Shown here: positions 44,958 to 54,213 of the stretch, piece by piece
How the letters are laid out: each line of letters starts with the position of its first letter
Position numbering within the stretch: the stretch's first letter is position 1
Assembly: GCA_016700335.1 (NCBI GenBank)
Contig: CP065014.1
Location: 1,029,001 to 1,093,000, forward strand
Direction of reading: 5' to 3'
From: Chlorobiota bacterium
GTDB taxonomy: Bacteria; Bacteroidota; Ignavibacteria; OLB7
Length of the DNA stretch: 64,000 bases
The notes under the pieces: model-generated
Told to the model about the DNA's origin: nothing
Databases searched by the model: none
Seen by the model: only the letters and a program-made list of their open reading frames with translations
Made by a program: the position numbers and the translations under genes

Positions 44958-47687
44958 TTAATTTTTAATAATAATTTTTTTAGAAATAATAAAATCTTTA
45001 TTTCTTATCACAACATTGTAAAAACCATTAGGCAAGTCTTTACTTTCAATTGGAACATTGTTAGAAATAATACCTTCATAAATTAATTTAACAAATTTAC
45101 CATTTACATCAAACAATTTTATTGAACTGAAATCAATTTTATCTTTAAAGTAAATTTTTGAATTTGAATTAACTGGATTAGGATTTACCATTATATTATT
45201 ATAATCATTATTGTAGTCATTTTTAATAGAAGTTACAAAAGGAGTACCACTAAACATCCCTTTACCATGTGTTGCAATACCAGTAAAGCCATCACTTTGC
45301 CTTGTATCAATCATTTCGCAGACTGCATATTCTAATGGAGTGCCCTCACCTTCAAGTTCCCAATTTGTATTATCACCATTCAAAATCTTTGATGAATACA
45401 AACCAAGATTGGTAGCAACAAAAACAATTAAGCCTTCAGGACGATTAACAAATTGAGCCCATCTGCAAGAAGGACCTGAGCCAGACCCATTTGGAAATTC
45501 TTCTAAATTTCCTCCAATACTTTCCCAATTTATTCCACCATCAATCGTATAAAATAAACTTCTTACATTATAATTTGTAAAAACAACAATAGCTCTATCA
45601 CCATTTAAAGGATCAACAGAAATACAATTAATCCAACCACCTTTTGGAAATAAAGTTGATTTTAACAAAACTGGATCAGCATTAGTAAAATTTAAATTTG
45701 TATCGTTAGCATTATCTAATCTATACAATTTACCATTAGAAGAACCAAAGTAAAGCCTATTTGAGGGAGCATTTTGAGAAACACCAACAGCGGTGTAAGT
45801 GTCTATCCCATCATAAATTTTAATCCAGTTTTTATTAGTGTCATTGTTGATTACATTTAGTTTCCTATAAATTTTATTTACTAGAGGAAGATAAATAATT
45901 TTTCTATCAGAAGGGTCAGTAGCAAATGGATTTATAAAAATACCAGTAGCTGAATCTGGATAAACTCTAATATTTTTATCAGTGGATTTCTTATTTGCTT
46001 TAGCTAAGGATACTTTTCCACTTTGAGTTGAAACTAAAAAATATCTTCCACTATCCACAACTTGAGCATGCATACCATCACCACTATTCATAAGTGCCCA
46101 AGGTTCATCAGGATCTGAAGACAAAGTAGCCCAAGAACCATTATCTTGAAGTCCTCCAACTAAAACATTACTTCCTACAGTTTCATGATCAACTCCAACA
46201 GAATAAAACTGACCAGTAACATATCCGTTGTTCATTTGATTCCACTGAACAAAAGATTGAGAATTATCATTTGTGAACCTCAAACCACCATCACAAAGAA
46301 CAAACATTTTCTTTGGGTTATTAGGAAAGAAAACTATATCTTGAATATCTGGGTGTAATTTTGTTGGATCATCTAAACTATAACTATTATTTTTAGGATC
46401 ATAACCACCAAGCCAAGCTGTTGAAGAAACTGATTTACCACCATCAATGTTTCGGTACAAATTAGTTCCTGCAAAATAAATAACATTTTCATCATCTGGC
46501 TTTATAGCTAAAACTAAACAATATCCACCTTGTGAGTTTATAGTTGATCCTTGGTTAGTTTTAATTTGTAACCCTGATATATCTTCCCATTTCCCTAAAG
46601 AATCATTCTCTAAAGGCAATGTATATCTCCCAATTTTAAATCCTTCAACAAGTCTATTATTAACTCTCACAGATGTTGAAAAAATTGCATATAAGATATT
46701 AGGGTTGCTAGGTGCAGTTGCTAACACTATTCTTCCACAAGTATCTGGAATAAATCCAAATGAAATATTATCCCAATTAACTCCATCTATTGTTTTATAT
46801 AAACCTTTTGATTTACCTTTACTAATTGAACCAAAAATTGTACCACTGCTTGTAATTGCAATATCTGAATATTCATTTTCTTTTACACTATCACCCAAAG
46901 ATAAATTCCAAGTAATACCTCCGTTTTCAGATTTCATAATTCCTCCAATAGTTGAAGCAAATATTAAATCTTTGTCATTTATATTTTTTGGAACAATTAT
47001 TTTGTTGATAAAGTCAAATGGATTTACTTTGTTAGGAGTTTTTGAAACAGTGCTTGGTAATTGTTTCCAATTCAATCCGCCGTCAACGGATTTACTGATA
47101 CCATCACTTTGATAACTTCTTCTTGCTGAAGTATCTGATTTTAATAGTGTATATAATGGTGATTCACCAGAACCCATGTACCAAACATTGGTTTTTCCTT
47201 TTCTAGTATCTTGTGTTATACAACTTACATTAGGTAGATTAGGTGGAGTTTTAGTCCTTGACCAAGACATACCTTGATCAACAGATCTCCATAAATCACC
47301 AGTTACTCCACCAGATAATATTATGCTATCATTAGTAACATCAAATGCTAAAGCTCTTGTTCTTCCTCCAACATTTACAGGTCCTCTATTAATCCAGCTG
47401 TAATTAGAAACAGTTGATTTTGATAATAAACTATTATTTACTTTAGGTAAGCCTTTTACAAAATTGATTGATTTGTTTGCAATATCTTCTGGAATTTGGT
47501 TTGTTACTGGATCTCTTAACTTGAGGTATTCTATATAAGCTAATTCATCAGGATTCTCAACTTTTTCTTCAAAGTTAAAATTTCTTTTTAAATAATTTGA
47601 ATTACCATTTAACAACATTGAGTAAGTAAAAGCACATGATGTTATACTTGCAATTATTATTAAGGAGTTACTTAATATTTTTTTCAT
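44958..47687 (-). CDS. Secreted Asp-box (Vps10/sialidase-like) protein with T9SS sorting domain
   Basis: 909 residues. It starts with an N-terminal signal peptide (about 1-27) whose hydrophobic part is SNSLIIIASITSCAFTYSML. The propeller begins at WINRGPVNVGGRTRALAFD (about 99-117). Asp-box turns recur: SVDQGMSW, SVDGGLNW, SENGGITW, TIDGVNW and TIDGGINW. IKPDDENVIYFAG and the LCDGGLRFTNDN turn are typical of the large Bacteroidota 'glycosyl hydrolase BNR-like' secreted proteins. It closes with a T9SS type A sorting domain (VNPNPVNSNSKIYF ... LPNGFYNVVI ... KKIIIKN). An enzymatic role is not shown by these motifs. The gene ends 8 bp before the metH fragment gene, so the two are probably on one transcript. 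Confidence 0.86.
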   Translation of the reverse strand: MKKILSNSLIIIASITSCAFTYSMLLNGNSNYLKRNFNFEEKVENPDELAYIEYLKLRDPVTNQIPEDIANKSINFVKGLPKVNNSLLSKSTVSNYSWINRGPVNVGGRTRALAFDVTNDSIILSGGVTGDLWRSVDQGMSWSRTKTPPNLPNVSCITQDTRKGKTNVWYMGSGESPLYTLLKSDTSARRSYQSDGISKSVDGGLNWKQLPSTVSKTPNKVNPFDFINKIIVPKNINDKDLIFASTIGGIMKSENGGITWNLSLGDSVKENEYSDIAITSSGTIFGSISKGKSKGLYKTIDGVNWDNISFGFIPDTCGRIVLATAPSNPNILYAIFSTSVRVNNRLVEGFKIGRYTLPLENDSLGKWEDISGLQIKTNQGSTINSQGGYCLVLAIKPDDENVIYFAGTNLYRNIDGGKSVSSTAWLGGYDPKNNSYSLDDPTKLHPDIQDIVFFPNNPKKMFVLCDGGLRFTNDNSQSFVQWNQMNNGYVTGQFYSVGVDHETVGSNVLVGGLQDNGSWATLSSDPDEPWALMNSGDGMHAQVVDSGRYFLVSTQSGKVSLAKANKKSTDKNIRVYPDSATGIFINPFATDPSDRKIIYLPLVNKIYRKLNVINNDTNKNWIKIYDGIDTYTAVGVSQNAPSNRLYFGSSNGKLYRLDNANDTNLNFTNADPVLLKSTLFPKGGWINCISVDPLNGDRAIVVFTNYNVRSLFYTIDGGINWESIGGNLEEFPNGSGSGPSCRWAQFVNRPEGLIVFVATNLGLYSSKILNGDNTNWELEGEGTPLEYAVCEMIDTRQSDGFTGIATHGKGMFSGTPFVTSIKNDYNNDYNNIMVNPNPVNSNSKIYFKDKIDFSSIKLFDVNGKFVKLIYEGIISNNVPIESKDLPNGFYNVVIRNKDFIISKKIIIKN

Positions 47688-47710
47688 ATTTTTTTGGAGA
47701 GAATAAATTA

Positions 47711-47751
47711 AAAAAAAAGCTATATGAAATTATCTATAAAAAGATAGCTTT
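47711..47751 (-). terminator. Terminator of the ABC-2 permease gene
   Basis: On the minus strand aaagctat ... atagcttt (47744-47751 with 47716-47723) is followed by a T-run. It separates the permease gene from the T9SS gene downstream. Confidence 0.7.
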
Positions 47752-47790
47752 AGTTTCAGATATTACATTATTAAAAACCATATATAACAA

Positions 47791-48807
47791 TTAAAAATCT
47801 TTTTTATTAAATCGCCAGATAGTAAGTATAATCATAACAATTGTAAAAACTACACCTTGAATAATAAAACCATTTTCACTAAGACTTCCAGTTAATGTAG
47901 CTTGAGCTAGTTGATTTGTCATGTCGGATGTTTGAGGCAATATATAATACAATCCATTTATTAGTCCTTGAAAAATTGGATTTTTAATAATCATAAACAA
48001 TGTGGCTTCACGTGCAAACAAAAAAGCTGATAAAATAATAACATGAATATAGGCAAGGCTCATTGGCAAAATCCAACTTTCTGTAACAACATTTAGAAAT
48101 AAAATAAAGCTATAAACAATACAAAATCCAAACATAGAAATTGAAATTGTCCATAATAAAAATGGTAAATGCCAAACTCCTGAGAAAATCCCATACAAAA
48201 CAAAAATACCAAGTGTGAAAAACAATACATTTGATCCAACAGCAATTACACCACCAAATGCTCTACCCAAAATTAAAGTTGCTCTTGAAATTGGTTTTGA
48301 AAGATGAATGTCAATTGTACCTTTTTCCATTAATGAAGGGATTATACCTGCTGAAATAAAAATTCCTAAAAATAGTACAGCTAAATTTATAAAACCTGCA
48401 AAGGCACTCATTTGCCCAATTACAATATTTTCAATTAATGACTTTGAAGATTGTTCGTTAAGGTTACCTGAAATTGTATCAGGTAACTTTAAAGAACTAC
48501 TAATTTTACTTGAATCTGAATCTACATTAGCAATTGAATCTAATACTTTTGTTGTAGAGTCAGTTGAACCGAGAAGTGCTAATTCTGATGAATCAGTAGA
48601 TTTTTTAGTTGAGTCTATTTTTTCAATAGATACTCCAGTTTTAGCTCGTTCACCAACTTCAATAGCATTAGCATATGTTCCTTGAATCATATACAAAACT
48701 ATTCCTGTAAGAGTAAGAATTATTACTTCGATTAAAAAAATTCCAACAATAGCTTTTTTAGAATAGATCTCTTTGAATGTATCGTTTATTAAAGCAATAA
48801 TTTTCAT
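47791..48807 (-). CDS. ABC-2-type transporter permease
   Basis: About 338 residues from ATG 48807 (MKIIALINDTFKEIYSKKA). A longer frame to 48882 adds 25 residues that look like noncoding AT-rich DNA. The first membrane segment (about 22-42) is followed by a long Ser/Asp/Thr-rich periplasmic loop (about 55-135), then five segments between about 145 and 335. MEKGTIDIHLSKPISRATLILGR (about 179-201) is the hallmark of the NosY/ABC2_membrane_5 group. No ATPase gene adjoins it, so its partner is elsewhere. The transported substrate is unknown. Confidence 0.8.
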   Translation of the reverse strand: MKIIALINDTFKEIYSKKAIVGIFLIEVIILTLTGIVLYMIQGTYANAIEVGERAKTGVSIEKIDSTKKSTDSSELALLGSTDSTTKVLDSIANVDSDSSKISSSLKLPDTISGNLNEQSSKSLIENIVIGQMSAFAGFINLAVLFLGIFISAGIIPSLMEKGTIDIHLSKPISRATLILGRAFGGVIAVGSNVLFFTLGIFVLYGIFSGVWHLPFLLWTISISMFGFCIVYSFILFLNVVTESWILPMSLAYIHVIILSAFLFAREATLFMIIKNPIFQGLINGLYYILPQTSDMTNQLAQATLTGSLSENGFIIQGVVFTIVMIILTIWRFNKKDF

Positions 48808-49111
48808 AAATAACAATATAAAATGTAAAAACAATTGGTTGAAAAAAAAAAGTCTAAAATAATAGTTTGAATAAGCAAACAAGCTTTTAATCTAGTTTAA
48901 AAAACATTAAAATAAATAAACAAATGGTAAGAAAATTTTTTAATAAATTATCAAGAAAATTATAAATATCAAATTGAGATAAGTAAATGATTTGCTATTA
49001 AATTTATCAAATTAAAATATTTTAAAGTTAATTACATATTATAAAAGCGAAAATAATAATTGATAAATTGATTGAATGAAGTTATTTTTATTTTTTACAA
49101 ATTCGAATATT

Positions 49112-50059
49112 ATGAAAGAAGAATTTATTAAACCAAAAAAAATTAAAAAAGGAGAATGTATTGGAATAGTTTCACCTAGTTCACCACAGAAAGACGAAAC
49201 TAGATTGTTAAATGGTGTAAAATATTTTGAATCGCTTGGATACAATGTTATTTTAGGTAAAAATGTATTTAATAGATATGGTTACTTAGCAGGAAGCGAT
49301 TTAGAAAGAGCTTCTGATATTAATGACATGATTAATAATCCTTTGGTAAAGATGATAATTGCTGGAAGAGGGGGATATGGAGTTACTAGAATTTTAGATA
49401 AAATTGATTATAAATCTTTAAGAAAAAATCCAAAAATAATAATTGGTTTTAGTGATATTACAGCATTAAATTTTGCAATTTCAAAAAAATGTAAATTAGT
49501 AAATTTTACTGGAGCAATGCCAGGAGTTGACTTTTGGGATTTAGAAAATATACCAACAATGACTGAAGATTATTTTTGGAGGTGTATAACATCAACAAAG
49601 CCACTTGGTGTTATCAAACAAAATATTGAAATGAAAACGAGAAAAAAAGGTGAAACCATTGGCAAACTATTTGCAGGAAATCTTACTTTAATTGCTTCAA
49701 TTTGTGGTTCAAAATATTTTCCCAATTTGAAAAATCAATTGTTATTAATTGAAGAAATAGGTGAAGAACCATATAGAGTTGATCGATTACTTTCACAATT
49801 ATTCAATTCTAATCATCTAAAAAATTTATCAGGATTATTATTAGGTGAGTTTACTGATGCAAAACCTTTGAAGATTTCAGTAGAGTCTTTAAGCATTGAT
49901 GATGTAATAAATCATTATGCAAATAAATTCAATTTACCATGTATTTCAAATGTTGAATATGGACATATTTACCCTAAACTAACATTGCCAATTGGAGTCA
50001 AATCAAGTTTAAATGCAACTAAATGCATATTCTCAATTTTAGAGAATAGTGTTGAATAG
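49112..50059 (+). CDS. LD-carboxypeptidase (peptidase family S66)
   Basis: Cuts the terminal D-Ala from tetrapeptides during murein recycling, or acts in microcin-type self-immunity; S66 enzymes are usually cytoplasmic. It is 315 residues from ATG 49112, whose N-terminus (MKEEFIKPKKIKKGECIGIVSPSS) fits family proteins; ATG 49076 would add 12 residues. AGRGGYGVTRIL (about 83-94) is followed by the nucleophilic serine in IIGFSDITALN (about Ser114). The catalytic Glu is in LLIEEIGEEPYRVDRLL, and the His in VEYGHIYPKLTLPIG. All three catalytic elements are therefore present. Confidence 0.9.
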   Translation: MKEEFIKPKKIKKGECIGIVSPSSPQKDETRLLNGVKYFESLGYNVILGKNVFNRYGYLAGSDLERASDINDMINNPLVKMIIAGRGGYGVTRILDKIDYKSLRKNPKIIIGFSDITALNFAISKKCKLVNFTGAMPGVDFWDLENIPTMTEDYFWRCITSTKPLGVIKQNIEMKTRKKGETIGKLFAGNLTLIASICGSKYFPNLKNQLLLIEEIGEEPYRVDRLLSQLFNSNHLKNLSGLLLGEFTDAKPLKISVESLSIDDVINHYANKFNLPCISNVEYGHIYPKLTLPIGVKSSLNATKCIFSILENSVE

Positions 50060-50095
50060 CATTGATAAAATGAATTTTGAATTTTTTGAAATAAA

Positions 50096-51613
50096 TTAAT
50101 TAACATCAACAACTTCCAGTAACTCTCCTGAATTTATTAATTGTTCAGCAATACTTATATCATCAAATATAACTCTATCATTTTCCAAATGAGGAATTTT
50201 AGATCTAACCAAATTATGAACTGGTTTTAATTTCTTACTTGTATTTAATGGTTGATGAAAATCAATACCTTGTGTAGCACAAATCAACTCTATTGCAAGA
50301 ACTTTATTCAAATTACAAACAACTTTCAAAGCTTTTTGAGCTGCAATAGAACCCATTGAATTATGGTCTTCTTGATTGGCACTTGTTGGTATAGAATCAA
50401 CTGAAGCGGGGTGACAAAGCACTTTATTTTCACTAACAATAGAAGCAGATGTATATTGTGCAATCATGTAACCACTATTAAGCCCTCCATTTTGAGTGAG
50501 AAATCTTGGTAATCTGCTAAGTGTACCATTAACTAATCTTTCAGTTCTTCTTTCAGAAACGTTAGCAAGTTCTGCACAAGCAATAGCAAGAAAATCCATT
50601 ATCAATGCAACTGGCTGACCGTGAAAGTTACCACCTTCAACATGATCTCCTTCATTTGGAAAAATAATTGGATTATCAGTTACTGAGTTAATTTCAATTG
50701 TTAGAACATTATTTACATGGGTTAGAGTGTCTCTGCTAGCACCATGAATTTGTGGTATACATCTTAAAGAATATGCATCTTGAACTCTATCATCAATTTG
50801 TCGATGTGATTCACGAATTTCAGAATCAGCTAACAATTCCCTCATATTTTTTGCAACAATATTTTGTCCTGTATGCGGTCTTAAAGCATGTAAACGTTCA
50901 TCAAAAGCTTTATCTGTACCTTTGAGAGCATCAAGTGACAAAGCAGAAATAACATCTGCTGATTTTGTAAATCTGTTAGCTAAATGCACAGCAATACAAC
51001 CAAAGGAAGTCATCATTTGAGTTCCATTAATTAAGGCTAAACCTTCTTTTGCTTCAAGTTTTATTGGTTCAATATTATGTTTCTTTAACACAATTAAAGA
51101 AGGAACAATTTCGTTACCTAACCAAACTTTTCCTTCACCCATTGCTGCAAGAACTAAATGTGAAAGTTGAACTAAATCTCCAGATGAACCTACAGAACCT
51201 TGCATTGGAGCAGATGGTATTATGTCATTATTTAACATATCAATTAGAGTTTGAACTGTTTGTACTCTAATTCCACTAAACCCTTTTGCCAATGCATTGA
51301 TTCGCAATAACATCATTGCCCTCATAATATTCTTAGGAATTGGGTCGCCAGCTCCCGCTGAATGACTTCTAATAAGGTTTACTTGTAAGTCTGATAATTT
51401 ATCTGAATTTATTGATACATTCGCAAATTCTCCAAAACCAGTGGTTACTCCATATATAACTTTATTTTCTGATACCCAATTTTCAACTACTCTTCTAGAC
51501 AAATTCATGGCTGTTACAGAAGTATCTGATAATACGATTTTAATAGAATTGTTGTTTGCAACATTGTAAACTTGTTCTATTGTCAAATCATTCCCATTAA
51601 TAATTAATTGCAT
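50096..51613 (-). CDS. hutH: Histidine ammonia-lyase-like enzyme with an unusual MIO triad
   Basis: 505 residues of the aromatic amino-acid lyase family, forming trans-urocanate and ammonia from histidine if it is a true HutH. Supporting motifs are RSHSAGAGDP, GLALINGTQ, SLRCIPQIHG, GGNFHGQP, SERRTERLVNG and SIPTSANQEDHNSMGS. The QE pair in the last of these is characteristic of histidine-specific members. The cofactor-forming triad, normally Ala-Ser-Gly, here reads Ser-Ser-Gly (residues 143-145, GSVGSSGDL), and the next Pro position is Gln, as in some Bacteroidota tyrosine lyases. No hutU, hutI or hutG is in the window. Substrate assignment is probable, not certain. Confidence 0.82.
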   Translation of the reverse strand: MQLIINGNDLTIEQVYNVANNNSIKIVLSDTSVTAMNLSRRVVENWVSENKVIYGVTTGFGEFANVSINSDKLSDLQVNLIRSHSAGAGDPIPKNIMRAMMLLRINALAKGFSGIRVQTVQTLIDMLNNDIIPSAPMQGSVGSSGDLVQLSHLVLAAMGEGKVWLGNEIVPSLIVLKKHNIEPIKLEAKEGLALINGTQMMTSFGCIAVHLANRFTKSADVISALSLDALKGTDKAFDERLHALRPHTGQNIVAKNMRELLADSEIRESHRQIDDRVQDAYSLRCIPQIHGASRDTLTHVNNVLTIEINSVTDNPIIFPNEGDHVEGGNFHGQPVALIMDFLAIACAELANVSERRTERLVNGTLSRLPRFLTQNGGLNSGYMIAQYTSASIVSENKVLCHPASVDSIPTSANQEDHNSMGSIAAQKALKVVCNLNKVLAIELICATQGIDFHQPLNTSKKLKPVHNLVRSKIPHLENDRVIFDDISIAEQLINSGELLEVVDVN

Positions 51614-51643
51614 TTTAAAAAAAAATATTTAGTACTATTAGGT

Positions 51644-51651
51644 TAATTTTG
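51644..51651 (+). promoter_or_regulatory. Candidate -7 box of the riboflavin synthase gene
   Basis: TAATTTTG fits TAnnTTTG, 125 bp before the start codon. No FMN-riboswitch-like sequence is visible in the leader. Confidence 0.35.
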
Positions 51652-51775
51652 CAATTTACAAAAAATACGTTTGTTACTTGTAAAAGAATAATTTCTTTAC
51701 TCCACATTTAGATATAAACTCTATTTACTAAATTATTAAAGTTGTAAATAAATTTTCATTCTTAAATTTTAAATA

Positions 51776-52375
51776 ATGTTTACAGGATTAGTTGAAGAGA
51801 CTGGAGAGATTTTAGATATTATAAATTATAGTAATAGCAGGAAATTCAAAATCAAAGCACATTTGGTTATGGAAGATCTATCGATTAAGGATTCAATTTC
51901 AGTTGATGGTTGTTGCCAAACTATTGTTCAATTAGATGAAAATAGTTTTGAAGTTCTAAGCATTGAAGAGACATTAAGTAAAACAATATTAGGTGATTAT
52001 AGAATAGGTGAGAACGTGAATTTAGAAAGGGCAATGGTAGCAGGGCAAAGGCTTGGTGGTCATTTTGTTCAAGGACATGTTGATTGTTATGGAGTAATAA
52101 ATTCTATAGAAAACAAAGATAACTCATGGAATATTTGGATTGAATTTCCAATTGAGTTTTCACAATTAGTTATTCCAGTTGGATCAATTTGTATTAATGG
52201 AGTTTCCTTAACAACAGCAAGAATTGATGGGAATAAATGTATGGTTTCAATAATCCCATATACTTATGATGTAACTAATATTAAAGAATTAAAAGTTAAT
52301 TCTAAAGTGAATATTGAGTTTGATATGTTAGGAAAATATATGAAAAAAATTGTTGAAACTAGAATTGATCAATAA
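51776..52375 (+). CDS. ribE: Riboflavin synthase, alpha subunit
   Basis: Joins two 6,7-dimethyl-8-ribityllumazine molecules to give riboflavin. It is 199 residues with two homologous lumazine-binding halves, as in the family. Each half has its motif: MFTGLVEETGEILDI at the start with SISVDGCCQTIVQL (about 43-56), and GGHFVQGHVDCYGVI (about 98-112) with SICINGVSLTTARI (about 141-154). The N-terminal 'MFTG(L/I)VE' is essentially diagnostic. No other rib gene is nearby. Confidence 0.96.
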   Translation: MFTGLVEETGEILDIINYSNSRKFKIKAHLVMEDLSIKDSISVDGCCQTIVQLDENSFEVLSIEETLSKTILGDYRIGENVNLERAMVAGQRLGGHFVQGHVDCYGVINSIENKDNSWNIWIEFPIEFSQLVIPVGSICINGVSLTTARIDGNKCMVSIIPYTYDVTNIKELKVNSKVNIEFDMLGKYMKKIVETRIDQ

Positions 52376-52438
52376 AAATTTATATATAAATTTTATTATT
52401 GATATGAAGTTTACCAAATCCATATTACAATCGATTTA

Positions 52439-54142
52439 TTGAAAAATTATATTATAAAAATTTTAAAGTATTACTTTATTTGTCAAATTATTTATTTAAG
52501 TTTTAATAATAATTTGTATTCTCAAGGTAAGAATTTGTTGAACATAAATAGCCCTGCCACTAAATCATTGATAAGGCTTTCTGATTTTGGGTTAATACCA
52601 GATTTCCCAAAAGAACATTTACCAATATCTAGGTATGATGCTTATTCATTTTTTCTTCAGGTGATAAATGATACAACAGTTAATAGTTCATTAAAAGATG
52701 AAGCAATATATTTTTCAAAAGAATTATTTAAGGACTCTAATTTAAAAGATGTTTCAACTGTAATTAATACAGATCAAACTAAAAGCATTTTCAAATCATT
52801 CTCATCAGATGATTTTTTATCAATTTACGCTTATGCAGATACAAGTAATAAAAATTATGTTTCCTTCAACCCTATACTCGATGGAGAATTTAGAAAGGAA
52901 TTAGGTTATGATCCAAAAACAATTATATTTCAAATAGGTGCAGTTTTATCTGGGACATTTTATAATACAATTGGATTTTCAACTAAGATAACAAATGGAA
53001 CTATATTTGGAGATACAACACTAGCAAAAAAAGATCCACATTTATCTCATTCAGGAAAATTTGGAGTTTTACAATTTGGGAGAGATATAGATTTTTCTTC
53101 ATCTCATTTAAGAGTAAATTGGAAAAATATATTTGCAGAAATTGCACACGAAAAAATTTCTTTAGGAGGTGGAAATGAAAGTTCACTTCTTTTAAGTTCT
53201 CAGCTTCCATCAGAATATGATTATATAAGGCTTGGGGGGAATTTTGGTTTATTTAGTTTCACTCATATTCATGCTTCAATATTATCTGATGAAGCAGTCA
53301 AAACTGCTGGAGCTAATGTTAATATTACCTCAAAATATATTGCAGCTCATTTAGCAAGTGTTAAATTATTTAGCAATCTAAAATTATCAATAGGTGAATC
53401 TGTAATTTATAGTGGTAGAAATTTAGAACTAGGATATTTTAATCCTTTTTTATTTATTAAATCTCAAGAACATTATTTGCGTGATAGAGATAACACTAAC
53501 ATGTATGCTTCAATATCATATATCCCTCAAAAAGGTATGTTTTTAGAGACTGAATATTTACTTGATGATTTAAGGTTTAGGAAAATTTATGATCAGTTTT
53601 GGGGTAACAAATTTGCTTTCAAATTAACTTTTAAAACAACTTCTTTGATTCATAAAACAATAGATTTGGGTTTGAGTTATACCAGATTAGAACCATATAT
53701 TTTTACTCATTTTAATCAAGAAAATACTTATACTCATGATGGTACAATTCTATCAGCTGGAGGTTTAGAGCCAAATAGTCATTCTTTAAAAATATATTTT
53801 AGTTACCATATTTCACCTAAATTTACTTTTAATCTAGTATCCGATATTACTCGTCATGGTGCAAATGAATATAAGTTTGACCCAATCAAGAACATTGATA
53901 CTTTATTTAGAAATGTTGGAGGTTCAGTATTAACACAACATATTGGATTAAGGGATTCTGATACTGTTAGTTTTCTTGACGGAAATTTAGAAAAAATTAC
54001 AAAATTTAATTTTGATTTGGGTTATGAATTCTCAAGAAATATTTATATTAAATTAAATTTGATTCTTAATAATATTAATTCAAATTCAAGTGATGTTTCA
54101 AACAATCAGTTATGGTTAGGATTAAGAATTGGTGAGTTATAA
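52439..54142 (+). CDS. Capsule-assembly Wzi-family outer-membrane protein
   Basis: 567 residues. It starts at TTG 52439; the nearby ATG at 52404 is in another frame and meets a stop at once. A signal peptide spans about 1-29 (NNNLYSQ). After LSDFGLIPDFPKEHLPISRYDAY come many amphipathic strands typical of a beta-barrel. The stretch SHLRVNWKNIFAEIAHEKISLGGG (about 221-244) resembles Wzi-family proteins. In Wzi, the barrel attaches exported capsular polysaccharide to the cell surface. The Wzz-like gene 71 bp downstream supports a role in surface polysaccharide. No glycosyltransferases adjoin the pair. Confidence 0.7.
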   Translation: MKNYIIKILKYYFICQIIYLSFNNNLYSQGKNLLNINSPATKSLIRLSDFGLIPDFPKEHLPISRYDAYSFFLQVINDTTVNSSLKDEAIYFSKELFKDSNLKDVSTVINTDQTKSIFKSFSSDDFLSIYAYADTSNKNYVSFNPILDGEFRKELGYDPKTIIFQIGAVLSGTFYNTIGFSTKITNGTIFGDTTLAKKDPHLSHSGKFGVLQFGRDIDFSSSHLRVNWKNIFAEIAHEKISLGGGNESSLLLSSQLPSEYDYIRLGGNFGLFSFTHIHASILSDEAVKTAGANVNITSKYIAAHLASVKLFSNLKLSIGESVIYSGRNLELGYFNPFLFIKSQEHYLRDRDNTNMYASISYIPQKGMFLETEYLLDDLRFRKIYDQFWGNKFAFKLTFKTTSLIHKTIDLGLSYTRLEPYIFTHFNQENTYTHDGTILSAGGLEPNSHSLKIYFSYHISPKFTFNLVSDITRHGANEYKFDPIKNIDTLFRNVGGSVLTQHIGLRDSDTVSFLDGNLEKITKFNFDLGYEFSRNIYIKLNLILNNINSNSSDVSNNQLWLGLRIGEL

Positions 54143-54213
54143 GGTAACTAACCTGATATAATGTTCTATAAAATTTTCTGGAAAAGTTATTGAATTTAAT
54201 TTTTAATTAAATA

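Noticed and set aside
48808..48882. A 25-residue N-terminal extension of the ABC-2 permease
   Set aside because: Phe/Leu-rich translation of AT-rich DNA; the internal ATG at 48807 gives the usual short cytoplasmic N-terminus before the first membrane segment.
51614..51775. FMN riboswitch before riboflavin synthase
   Set aside because: The leader has none of the conserved RFN-element stretches and no strong stem.
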